Shown here: one piece after another, positions 19,835 to 30,156 of the stretch
How the letters are laid out: every line of letters starts with the position of its first letter
Numbering within the stretch: position 1 is the stretch's first letter
Source: Polychytrium aggregatum
Lineage: Eukaryota; Chytridiomycota; Chytridiomycetes; Polychytriales
Assembly (NCBI RefSeq): GCF_025602895.1
Contig: NW_026516355.1
Span: 1-64,000 of the forward strand
Length of the DNA stretch: 64,000 nt
Direction: 5' to 3'
Position numbers and translations under genes: made by a program
The notes under the pieces: generated by a model
Database searches by the model: none
What the model was told of the DNA's origin: nothing
What the model saw: the letters and a program-made list of their open reading frames with translations, nothing else

Positions 19835-21798
19835 GCACCATCTCTCTCTCTTCTATCGCCGTCTCTATGTGGGGCGCCATCCATCTTAGATAGAATCCCT
19901 CACTCTATTCGCAGCACTCACAAAAATGACCCGCCGCCACTTTTAGGGCGGTGAAATACACATGATCACCCATCACTTGCGATAGCCGCGATTGGATTTG
20001 TGTCCCCTGTTCGTCTCGGCATCTCGCTCTTCGATTTGCTGGCGGTCAACTCGACGGGATCGACTCGACGGGATCAACTCGATCGAATCCATTGATGAAC
20101 CACTGATCAGCTCAGCGGCGGCCAAGAATCGGCAGCCGTGCCAACGGACCCAGCGTTGCTCGTCGGCGACTCTTTCTCGCTGTTTGCATTCAGAACTCAG
20201 ACAGGATGGCCGCTGCGGTCATGCGATCTTCTGTTTGCCCAGCCAGCGAGCTGGCGTCTCGGCTCGGGCGGCGGTTGAGTTTCGTTTCCAGCGGTCCTGT
20301 GGTGTCATCCGTCCTCTCTGTTCGCCCTTCTGCCCAACCGTCGTCCTATCCGCCATGCTCGGTCGGTCATGCCCCCAACAACGCCCGCGCCTTTGCGACG
20401 AGAGGGCTCCCAGCGGCCTCTCCAATCGGTGGAGCGGCAGCGACCGGCCGGCCCGCAGGCGGTGGTGCTTGGTCCGCCACCTCCCCCCGCCGCGCATCAT
20501 GACCCAGAGGCTGCCGCGGCAACGATCCCACCCGAGGTCATGCCACCCCTCGGCGCGCGGAGACGCTGGTCGGCTCAGAGCAGAGGGCGGGTCCGGGCAT
20601 GGGATGGTCTGCAAGAGGGCGCTGTCGGGGCCAGCCGGCGCCTCTGCGGGTGCTGCAAGGACGATCGATGGGCATGATCCGCGGCCGCTGCTTCATGCAC
20701 CCGACAACTCTATCGCGAGTCTCGATCCATCGCTGGCTTCCGGAGCCCGCTCGTCGACCATTGTCGACCATCGTCGGTCGTCGTCGGCCAGACGCCCTCC
20801 GTCGGCCTCCAGCAGGCTTCCAGCAGGCCTGTCGCCCCCCACCACCCCCGAAGCTGCCAGGCGGTGGAGACTTGCGGGCCGCTCAATCAAGCAAGTGAAT
20901 CCGAACCGCATGACGCCCGGCCAGGCCAGATGACTCGACACCCCTCCCGGTCGATGACGACAGACCCGGCCAGGCAGACACACTTTCCCACAGCGCTCCA
21001 TGGCCCAGACCGGTCGCTGCCATGCTCGCATCGGCGCCGCTGTGTCGTCTGCTGATATTTGCACCCTCTATTCGGCGTGGTAATGGCCTATTCTTCGCCT
21101 GCCAGACCAGCGGTCTTGTACTCTGTTCATATGCCATATACCACACACCTCTGCTGCTCTCCGCATGCCCCCCATCGTGGGACATGCCCTCGACCACCTT
21201 CGATCACCTATCTCTAGAGCCTTCGACACCCGGCCGTCCTCGACACTGCATCCCACCTTTCTCAGCGACACCTCCGTCGCTTTGGCCAAACAGCGCCGCC
21301 AGGCCCGGTGCTTCCTTGATGTTCTCCGCCCAGCAACAAGCAGTGTCGCCCTGGCTCGATCGCTTGGCCGAGCCTGTCTGTCCCCAGATCGCAAACCGCT
21401 CGTCACCCGACACCCCCGCAGCCATGACCGGCGCTGCCCTGCGGGCAAGCTTCCCCCCTTGCCGTCCCTCACTGCCTTTCGTATCGAGCGCGGCCGAGAA
21501 GGGGGGGGGCCGCGCCGCACCACTCAGTCTCCCCGCCCGAGTCAGAGCCAGACCAGCACCGGTCTCACTATAAAATCGACCGCCTTTTCCTCTGCGTCAT
21601 TAGCGAGTTCATGACTCACCCGAGATCACCTCTGGTTGTGGCCATTGTCTGAGCGATCATCGCTGCCCCGTTTTTATAATCGCCTCCACTGCGCCCTCTC
21701 TATCCGCTCGCCTTCACAACACATCTCTCCACACACTTCCTGCCCTTTGCTTTCACACCGCCCTCCTCCCTCCATTTTTGACCAGTACGCCGTCTGCC
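19835..21798. other. Gene-poor 2-kb interval
   Basis: No supported gene. Long open frames on both strands (for example about 19992-20933 plus) are Arg/Pro/Ser-rich, without recognisable domains or matching splice structure, and look like by-products of GC-rich DNA. A TATA-like TATAAT at 21675 lies 124 bp before the PEBP start. Confidence 0.5.
21675..21680 (+). promoter_or_regulatory. TATA-box candidate of the PEBP gene
   Basis: TTTTTATAATCGCC about 120 bp upstream of the ATG at 21799, followed by a C/T-rich leader. Confidence 0.4.
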
Positions 21799-22819
21799 AT
21801 GATCCAGTCTCCTGCGAACGAACGCGAACTCGTCAAAGCCCGAGCGGCATTGATGAAGGGGCTCAAGTCTCTCACGGACTCTGACATCATTGGCGAAGGT
21901 ACGAGTACATTCGCATGAGCTCTCTCCTCTCTTCCCACACTCTGGCACTCGAACGTTTCTTTGGAATTTGAGGGAGGGGGATGCCATGCTCGTCCAGATT
22001 CTTTATCCAGCCCATATGCCCTCCTCTGGTGGATAGTGGATGCGCTTTCCTCTATGCGACTGTTCAAAACCGATGACTCATGGTGGTGTCGCTCTCCGCT
22101 GTTCCGTCCCTTACAGTGGTTCCGAGTGACTTTATCCCCTCGGTCGAGCTCAACGTCAAGTACCTGACGAAAAAAGTCAATTATGGAAAGGAGCTTAGCG
22201 TCGACGGTAAGCTGTGTGGCCTGCGTGTGCTTGGATCCCCCACCATGAGTACTTTACGTTCGACATGGCAGACGGGTGGACGCGCGAATGTTGGCGAGGT
22301 GGTCTGCAAACCAATTCACGGAACTGTCTGCGGGACCATTCGGCCGATCCTTCGAGTCCTGTCCTGGCTCTGGCCCGCACGGCCCGATCCTCCACTTCTA
22401 ATACTGATATGCCTGTGTCGCTCTCTCTGGCCTTTGCCGCCCTCCCAGCGACTCGCATGATCCCGGAAGTCTCATGGGTCCCCGAGACCGACAAGACACG
22501 CTATACCCTCATCATGACGGACCCGGATGTCCCGTCGAAAAAGAACCCCGAAGACGGCGAGTTCCGGCACTGGGTTGTCGCCAACATCAAGGGCAGCGCC
22601 TACAAGAATGGCGAAGACCTGTCAGACTACGTCTCTCCGTCGCCCCCATCGGGCTCAGGGTTCCACCGCTACGTCTTCCTGCTGTACAAGCAGCCCGGCA
22701 AGCTGGACTTTGAGGTCCTGACAGGCAAGCGCAGCGGCTGGGAGGCTCACTCGTGGGCCGAAGGATACGGCCTCGAGCTTGTGGGCTGCAACTTTTTCAA
22801 GGCCCAGGTCAAAGGCTAG
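21799..22819 (+). CDS. Phosphatidylethanolamine-binding protein (PEBP) family
   Basis: Exons 21799-21898, 22117-22206 and 22449-22819 join to 186 residues, the usual PEBP length. Diagnostic blocks are TLIMTDPDVPSKKNP (ligand-pocket DPDxP motif), EFRHWVVANI and SGFHRYVFLLYKQ; the C-terminus EGYGLELVGCNFF is also typical. Fungal members (Tfs1 type) inhibit carboxypeptidase Y or act on Ras signalling; animal ones include RKIP. There is no signal peptide, so the protein is cytosolic. Both splice junctions fall in phase 1 and the frame closes. The subfamily role cannot be settled from sequence. Confidence 0.92.
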
Positions 22820-23124
22820 ACCTTTGTTTCTCGTTGGGCCAGGCTGAGCCGAGCGTGCTTCCATACGAGCTCATTCCTGCGCAAAAAATTAAAACAAAAA
22901 ACAAAAATACATTCGAATCGAATAACTTTACAGCCCCGACAACGAGAGACGGGGGGGGGGCGGTCCCGGCTGTTTCAGAAAGGGAGCGAGGTGCCGGATG
23001 ATAAACGGCCGCCGTTGGTGTTGCTGGCGGCTCGATCCGGACCTGGCCAGGGTGTTTTGGACGATTCGGCTGGGCCGGCCGATCCTCTGGCTCCCAGCCT
23101 CCATCTGCTCCATCCCCGACCGTC

Positions 23125-24406
23125 ATGTCGCAGGCCCCGAGAACATCCCGGCTCTCGTTCAAGGGCGAGGAGCCCAAGTGAGTCTGTCTTTCATCCGAGC
23201 CGACATGCAGCAGCAGGCCTCTGTCGGCCAAGAGCTCAAACTCGTCCCTTCGGCTCTGGCTCCGACATAATCACCCTCATCAGCACTAACATCTCCGTCG
23301 CTGCCTGCTGTAAACGATCCGCTGGCTCACCCACCGTCCGCTGGCACGCCCACCATCCGCTGAATTTGATTGCACTGCCCAGAAAGAAGAAAAAGTCGAA
23401 GAAGGAGCGATCGCATCCCGATGGTGAATCTGCCCGGCCCCCAAAGGACGACGACATTCCCTCCGAGGGCTGGCTCGCGGTCGATGCCCTGGACGATTTT
23501 GGTGGGCCCACGATGATCTGCACCCCCGATCCGCTGCTGGTGCTGACGTCGTCCGAGACCAGCGACAAGGCCGTCTTCAAGGCCTACCCGGCCTCGATCC
23601 CGCTGCAGGAACTCGAGCCCGCCGATGTGGCTCAGGTCCAAGTCGCTGTCAAACTCCCAAACTCGGACCGGTACTCGATCAAGTCGGCCTTTGAGAAGTA
23701 TCTGACTGTCGACAAGTTTGGCGTCGTGACCTTTGGCAGCTCGGCCGTCGGTCCCACGGAAGAGTGGGAGGTGATCGTCAAGGACGACGGCGTGGCCTTC
23801 AAGAGCCGGTTCGATCGGTATCTGACTCTGGATCAAGAGACTCTGGCTCTCCGGGCCGACTCGGAGTCGCTTGGATTCCGGGAGACCTTCCAAGTGCGCG
23901 GGCAAGCTCAGTATCGCCGTCAGCATCGCAAGAAGCGCAAGTCCGACGCCGTCGTGGATGTTGAGCATCTTGAGAGGGATCATCTGTAAGCCACTGGTGC
24001 GGGGGGAAGAGCACGGCCGTAAGATCCTGGAACTGAAGTTGGCAATGGATGCGTTGCTGATGACGGGACGGATCTGTCTCGACGATCGCTGCTGCAGCAC
24101 TCTGCGATCTGCTGGTTGGTGCAGACGGTTATTTGGCAGCGTCATCCACGCCGTGTACTCATGCACTCTTTGTGCTCTTCGTCTCAACACCATCGGCCGA
24201 TGCTCCGGCACACACTCCTCCATCTGCTCTCTGGTACTACCTTCAACGTCGCTAGCAAAAAGTACCAGAGCTGGGGTGGAGGCCGAGTCGCAGCCGGTTC
24301 CTCAGGATCGTCGAGCGAGCTCAAGCACGCCCAGAAGGCCGGCAATCTGAACGAAGCACTGCTGGATCGACGTGTGAAGATCAAGAGCGACAAGTTCTGC
24401 AAATAG
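23125..24406 (+). CDS. FRG1: FRG1-like protein (actin/RNA-associated, fascin-like fold)
   Basis: Exons 23125-23177, 23383-23985 and 24256-24406 join to 268 residues (human FRG1 has 258). A Lys-rich N-terminal segment (KKKKKSKKERS) precedes GWLAVDALDDFGGP, the beta-trefoil-like FRG1 core with the repeats FEKYLTVDKFGVV and FDRYLTLDQETLALRAD. The C-terminal hallmark is LNEALLDRRVKIKSDKFCK, ending exactly like other FRG1 proteins. FRG1 is nuclear/nucleolar, binds RNA and F-actin, and is found in spliceosomal C complexes. The last exon starts right after CGTCGCTAG and completes the codon split by the donor at 23986. Confidence 0.93.
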
Positions 24407-24768
24407 GCGGTCGGCGCGGGTGCAGCCAGCAATTGCTTGAGCAGACCCATGAGGCAACTGCGATTCGGAAATGAACATGGGGTCTCAAACATCTTTGGAT
24501 GGAGAAGTCGATGGACGGACGCGCTCCATGAATGGTATTACATCTCCTGCGAACTATCACTATCAATTTTTTCCGGCCCCCTCGCGGCTGCTCATCTCGG
24601 TCACCTGAAAGTCACGTTGTATGTGGAGCAGCAAAAGTTGGAATCCGGCCATGGTCGGTTGACGGCATTTGGTATCACCTTGAGCCGATTGACGGTGGTG
24701 GGTACCAGACAGTGTTGGTTCATTTGGTTTCATTCATTTATTTACGCTTTTGGTCGCCCACTTCCTAC

Positions 24769-25592
24769 CTCGGTCGTCGTCCTGATCGATCGTCGGAATC
24801 TGGTTCATCATGTCCAAATGCAGATCGGCGATGGGAAGAGGTGGTCAGATTCCAGCAATATGGGCAAACTGATCAGCGGCACAATCAACGGAACTTACCA
24901 TTTCCAGCAAACCTGATAGCCAGCCAAACAGGGAGGGAAACAAGGGTGTGGGGATGAGGAAGTGGTTCTCATAAGCTGATTTGCAGTGATAACGGTCTGG
25001 AAGCCATGCGATCGAATAGTCGTCCTCCACATACCTCATTTCGTCCATCGTGGGCTGGTTGGTGCAGTCGGGACCTATAGTGAGCCCTGCTGCTTTATCG
25101 GTCAGCCGTGGGTGGCAGCTCATCGTATCCCATTGTGCAATCGACAAAGCCATGAATACCTCACCAGCAGTATTGGTCAAGCTGGTTTCGGCAATGGAAG
25201 AGTTGTGTGCTTCATTGCGATGGACTGGTGCTTGTTGGATCGTCTCGGGGGACTGATGTTGAGCAATATCCCGAGCGACGGGCGACTATTTATCTCTCGT
25301 CTCTTGATGCCTCTCTCGCTCTCTCGTTCCCCCGCTTCCTCGTCCTCTCGCCCTCGCCGTCTGAATCTCTCTGGTTGGAAACCTAGTCAAGCGTGGCTGT
25401 GTGTCAGCGAAATGACATGATCGTTTGGCTATCAGGCAAGACTCACCTTGACAAGATGTCTTCCCACGACTGATTGAGCGAGCGATGCGTTTCTGGATCT
25501 GAATCAAGGACGCCACTGCGCAGTATCTCTGCCAGCCCAAAATGCGCTGGTTTTGAGGAAAATTTTTCTTCCCCAAGGGCAGAACCAGCCAT
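24769..25592 (-). CDS. Hypothetical protein, 3' end unresolved
   Basis: Exon 1 (25592-25447) encodes MAGSALGEEKFSSKPAHFGL and continues to WEDILS, ending at a perfect GTGAGT donor in phase 2. The best in-phase acceptor is at about 25182 (CCGAAACCAG). It continues with LTNTAGEVFMALSIAQWD, IGPDCTNQPTMDEMRYVEDD and PLFPSLFGWLSGLLE to a GTAAGT donor at about 24898, then a short exon (IPTIDQDDDR). The remaining 3' exons could not be fixed; candidate frames run toward the FRG1 3' end. No family recognised. A truncated Fanzor copy lies directly upstream in divergent orientation, so it abuts this gene's promoter. Confidence 0.45.
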
Positions 25593-25599
25593 CGTCGCT

Positions 25600-26430
25600 A
25601 TTTTCTCGCCAGATGGCTCCCCGCAAGAGAAAGACACCACCCAGGCGACCAAGTGGATCCAGAGCACCCACAAGAACCTTGGTCTGCAGCAATGGATGAG
25701 CACCACACCGAGCCCCAAGATCCCCGGGTTGGATCCCTTCCTGCGATACATTCGCCATGTGTTCGATGGAGACATGCTGGACAAACAGCTGTACTTCAGC
25801 CTGACCCGGCGACGGCGATTCAAGCGACTCGATCTCTACGGCAAGCGACAGCGCACTGTCCACGAGATGTGCAAGCGAGTCATCGACCAGGCACCACCGG
25901 AGACCGAAGTGGTGATTGCCTTTGGGAATGCATCCTGGAAACAGGGGAAGGGATATGCTTCCAGTCCCAGGAGACTCAGGTTCGCCAAGTACTTTGAGCA
26001 ATTCCACCACCACCAGAGACGACCACCAGACCCATCCGTCTCCAAGATCCATGTGTGCTCGGTGAACGAGTTCAACACATCCCAGGTGTGCTCACATTGC
26101 CGGGAATTCAAGCGACTTGAGTCACCCGAGTATCTTGATGTCGAGAAGCCACACTTTGTCCGGAGCTGTGCAAGCTGCCATACGCTGTGGGATCGAGACA
26201 TCAATGCCTCAAGGAACATGATCTCGGTATGCCAGTCGATCATCGCCACAGGAGATCGGCCGGGTGTATTCAAGACTGTGCTTCCCAAACCAACAAAAAC
26301 AAAGAGATTGCCAACGAAGACAGGAGTGCAATGCCATGGCCTGCCCACTGGGCCTACAAGTCAGTCAGCGGGCTTCAAACATCTGAAGCCAGAAAGGGGA
26401 AGTGTCCCGTTTCTTTCTGGATTGACTGTA
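25600..26430 (+). pseudogene. 5'-truncated Fanzor (eukaryotic TnpB-like RNA-guided nuclease) with its right element end
   Basis: The reading frame encodes the C-terminal half of a Fanzor. A basic helix (LTRRRRFKRLDLYGKRQRT...MCKRVID) is followed by VIAFGNASW...GKGYASSPRRLRF (RuvC block), NEFNTSQVCSHC (the alternative catalytic Glu and first Zn-ribbon Cys pair), CASCHTLWDRDINASRNM (second Cys pair and RuvC-III Asp) and ATGDRPGVFKTVLP. The RuvC-I Asp region and N-terminus are missing. The usual stop after LPK is lost, so the frame reads through the inverted repeat (26400-26430, CGGGACAC complement, ending CTGTA). Fanzors cut DNA guided by an RNA from the element's 3' end. This copy looks inactive; no left terminus was found. 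Confidence 0.82.
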
Positions 26431-26557
26431 AGTATCTCGCACTGTTCCTTGAGTATTTCGACAGTGGATGCCGGGTCGCCCATATTCTGGGCAGTCCACT
26501 TCGGGGTTGCCATCCCTCTTGGGATGGTCGATGGGAGGTGTTTGACTCTCTTGTGCA

Positions 26558-26560
<3 letters not shown>

Positions 26561-26614
<54 letters not shown>
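26561..26614. repeat. (TG)n microsatellite, about 27 units
   Basis: Uninterrupted TG dinucleotide run between the Fanzor right end and the 80-bp element. Confidence 0.98.
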
Positions 26615-26615
<1 letters not shown>

Positions 26616-26740
26616 CGGCGAGAGGCTTCTCGCCTTCCCTCGGGGGTCTCTCGCCAGAGACTGCTCTTCTCGCCGACCGAGGTGGCTCCGAGAGCGCGTT
26701 TTTTCGTTCTCGCCCATTTTTTTAACAAAAATTTTTTTCA

Positions 26741-26820
26741 TAGTGTATATTCAGGTTCCAGAAAAAATCCTGTGCTGGTTAAAAACGGGGGTAGTCCCAT
26801 TTCATTTTGGAAACGCTGTA
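26741..26820. mobile_element. 80-bp TA-bounded mini-element
   Basis: Begins TAGTGTATATTCAGG, compared with TACACTATATTCAG at the right end of the 311-bp element. It ends TTTCATTTTGGAAACGCTGTA, whose complement is a divergent version of the same inverted repeat. Both ends abut TA and almost no internal sequence remains. Probably a minimal deletion derivative. Confidence 0.5.
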
Positions 26821-27043
26821 ATCCATGGACCCAGGCCAGGTCTACGAGTCCAGTATGCGGTATACGAGCCCAGTGTGCTGACTCAGTATGTGGTGTGCAG
26901 TCACAGGCATCGTGGGCGAGCCGCCAAGAGAGATGGCGGTGTGACTTTTGCAATGACTCCGAGTCTACAGAACAGGCATCGGCCGGAAGCAAAACACGTC
27001 TTCAGCCCCACCCCCCCCTCATTGCCCCGGTCAAAGAGTACAT

Positions 27044-30000
27044 TCAGACTTCTCCCTTCAGGACGTTGCGCAGACCCGAGCGAGAGGCAGTCTTGCTGGC
27101 CCACTGGACCATATACAATGTGCTGAAGATGAACTGGATCGCGCTCATGAAGGTCATGGCCCAGAAGATGAAGGTCAGGAAGGGATTAACCTGCGCTGCG
27201 ACTTGGTTCGGGAAGACCGCTCCGATGAACGACCTGTTGGTGAAGAGGCCGACGAGGATGCCGTTGCAGACGAGCCACAAAAGCACAACTCGGGTACGGA
27301 ACAGCTTGAAAAAGTCGTCCTGTTGGGTCTTGACGTCCTGCTTTGCAGGTGCCTCTTCTTCCTTGTTCTTCTGGCGCTCCAATTCCTGATGGAAACGCCG
27401 CAGTTGGGTTTCAAGATCCTCCTTCTCATCAGGAATATCGACAGTAGCCACTTGCTTGCCGTCGGCGCCCTTAGTAGCCTTGACCGCATCGCCGGCGGAG
27501 CTGGCAACGTTGTCACCCTTGGTACCCCACGAGACGTCGTGCAGGTTGGTGACTGGACGTGAGAGAGCAGGGCGGATGAGAGACAACACCAGATACACCA
27601 GATACACCAGATACACCAGATACACCAGATACACCAGATACACCAGATACACCAGATACACCAGATACACCAGATACACCAGATACACCAGATACACCAG
27701 ATACACCAGATACACCAGATACACCAGATACACCAGATACACCAGATACACCAGATACACCAGATACACCAGATACACCAGATACACCAGACACGCCACA
27801 GATGTCGCAGAGTCTGCTCATCAAGGTACAGACGAGGCACAAAGAACTTACATGCATAGATCGTGAAGATGTTGATGTACATGGGGAGGAGCAGAACGTA
27901 CTGCACCATCGAGGTGACGCAGTGCCAGGGGTCCAGGTGGATGACGGACGTGGCAATGTATAGGCCGTAGGTCGAAACGAGCGAAGTGACCATGTCGCGG
28001 AAGGTCTTGTTGGTGAAGAAGTAGCTGAATGAGTTGAATGACTGGTTGGCCTTGATGGCCGCCGTCTGGGCTGCTTCCATATCGCGGATCGCCACATAGA
28101 TGCACCACCCGCTGTTGACGAGCATCATGATCATGATGACGGTGAAGATCAGGACACAGGACCAGTACAGCCACTTGCTGCCTTGGGGACGGTTGCCGAG
28201 GGCCGAGATGAAGATCATGGAGATGACGCCGACGTAAACGGCGTTGACGACCGAGAAAACGACGCTTCCATATGGGTAGTACAGATCGTACCCCTTGAGA
28301 CCGGGCGGATCGAGGCCGTTGCCAGTGGACTGGCCGTTGGCGACATCAAAGATAAAGTAAAAGGCGAGGTAGAAGGTGCCGAGGGAGAACCAAGAAAACA
28401 GCAAGTTGACGGCGTTGTAGAACGCCTGGACGTACAACGCTATCTTGCGGCCTTGGTTGTGCCCCGAGTCTCCAATGTGGTAAAAGTTCTGGAGGGCGTG
28501 GACGGCAGCAAAGAAGGAGCCGTTGAGCCAGCGACGGCGCTGCGAGATCAGCTCGGGCAGGTCCGTGGGCACGTCCGTCTCGGCCTTGGCAGATTTCACA
28601 TACTCCAGCAGCCATCGCTCATTCTTTTTGGTGACCAACTCGAAGCACAGAATACGATCCTCGGCAAGGTACATGTTGGCCGAGAAAATATCGGCGACTT
28701 CGCCCGTGGTTTCGCCCTTGAAGTAGCAGTCCAGGGGTTTGCCTTCGATGGCGCGGTAACGGTAGGCCGAGAAGGCGCCTGGCAGCACCGAGATGTAGCC
28801 AAAGACAGACTCCATTGGTTTCTGCAGAATGTTGGACATCTTGTACTCAAAGTTCTGGGTGGCGACCAGGGGGTTGAGCAGGTTCTTCATCCAGGGGCCG
28901 AGCTCGGCGGCGATTTCACCACAGGCTCCGCCAACCTGCTCGTTGCGCAAGAATGCATTGTACAGATGGTAGAGCGACTGGCGAGTGGGGCGCGTTCCAA
29001 TGTCGAGCAAGACGCAGATTTCCGGATCGAGGATCTTGCAAATGCCGTTGAAGAACCAGCGGTGCGAGTTGATCTTCTTGGCGTTCTTCTCCTTGAGCAG
29101 GAAGATGGTCTGGACCGGGACCATTTCATCGCAGTATTCCATATCAGTGTTGATACAGCGCTGGCAAGTGCCCTCAAACATGTGCGCGGCAACGTCTGTG
29201 CCGTTGACGGAGCTCTTGGTCAGACCCTCCATGTACAGTCCCATGGAGCCCAGCACGTTGATGACCTCGGAGCTAATCTTGGTGCGGCCGTCCGAGACGA
29301 TGCAGAGGACAATGTCCTTCCAGCCGTCAGGGCCGAGGCCACCTCCGGGACAGTCGCTGCTGCACAGATAGGCGATGTTCCGGAAGACGGCTTCGATGGA
29401 TCGACAGAAGGCAACGTCGTCTTCGTTGTACCTGAGGTAGGCAGCCGCGATCTGGTATTAGATTGACGAGGCACACGGGCTGGCTGCCGCGTCCTGGCAG
29501 GCAACGATGGCAAGGGCGTAGTTGTCGTCCGTGCATGGGGTCCGATGAATACGCAGGCGCTTACATGGTGGCCACCACGGCGATCTTTGTGCTTCTGCCA
29601 AGTTGCCGCACTTGCAGATCGTACTTGTCCGAGAAGTTGTTTGGGTCGCCGACGATGGCGCTGTACCTATTTGGTATGGGAGACCATATTCCAGGTGGGT
29701 GGCGGGGATCGAGGGATGTGATCGAAAGATGAGTCAGGTGGCATGTTTGGGTAAGGATCCAGACATGCTCGAAGAGGGGGGGGATCGGAGGACTTGCGCG
29801 GATGCCATCCAGATCATAGCAGGCCCTGCCAAGAGGAACCCCAGGGTCACGAGCTAGAGGGACCAGGGATACATGCGCGAAGAGATGCTCGATCTTGACA
29901 GCCCAGCCTCGACGACAATCCAGCGGTCGTACCTTAGCTTGGTAAACTCATCGCCAGAAGTGATGGGACAGTTGTTGATGTGGGCACTGGCCAGCGGGAC

Positions 30001-30156
30001 CTGGACGACAAAGGTACCGTTGGCCTGGAGGGGCACGGTTCGGACGGTCTTCTGGCGGGTATAGCGGTTGGCCAAGGGAAGGCCGCCGGGAGCATAGGAG
30101 GTGGAGGCGCTCTGGTTCGCCTTATCCTCGAAGCGCTGGTACCCGGGGGATGCCAT
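27044..30156 (-). CDS. Chitin synthase (class I-III type), paralogue B
   Basis: Exons 30156-29933, 29666-29565, 29431-27852 and 27552-27044 join to 804 residues. The chitin_synth_1N domain ([18 protein letters not shown]...EFTKLRY) precedes [11 protein letters not shown], the GT2 core with [35 protein letters not shown] and [13 protein letters not shown] (intact QxxRW). Multiple TM helices follow and the cytosolic segment [12 protein letters not shown] precedes two last TM spans. It polymerises GlcNAc from UDP-GlcNAc into chitin at the plasma membrane. It is head-to-head with paralogue C (31266-34494) across 1.1 kb. The last intron is expanded by a 9-bp tandem array. The frame stays open upstream of Met 30156, but that part is low complexity. 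Confidence 0.95.
27588..27790 (-). repeat. 9-bp tandem array (TGGTGTATC)n, about 22 copies, in a chitin synthase intron
   Basis: Perfect nonamers without spacers inside the last intron (27553-27851) of paralogue B. The same intron of paralogue C has only about 4 copies (33913-33951). The non-repetitive intron sequence is nearly identical in the two genes. Confidence 0.97.

Noticed and set aside
19992-20933. 313-codon plus-strand ORF
   Set aside because: Arg/Pro/Ser-rich with no motif, no splice context and overlapping equally long frames on the other strand.
26431-27126. Continuation of the Fanzor reading frame
   Set aside because: The frame merely lacks a stop while crossing the inverted repeat, a TG microsatellite and the 80-bp element; no family sequence is present.
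27588-27790. Possible CRISPR-like or protein-coding repeat (frames reading CIWCIW or YLVYLV)
   Set aside because: Perfect 9-mers with no spacers, inside an intron bounded by good splice sites; the sister gene has only 4 copies, so the long repeat frames are artefacts.
28183-29466. 427-codon plus-strand ORF opposite chitin synthase B
   Set aside because: Antisense shadow of the conserved GT2 core; no domain of its own.
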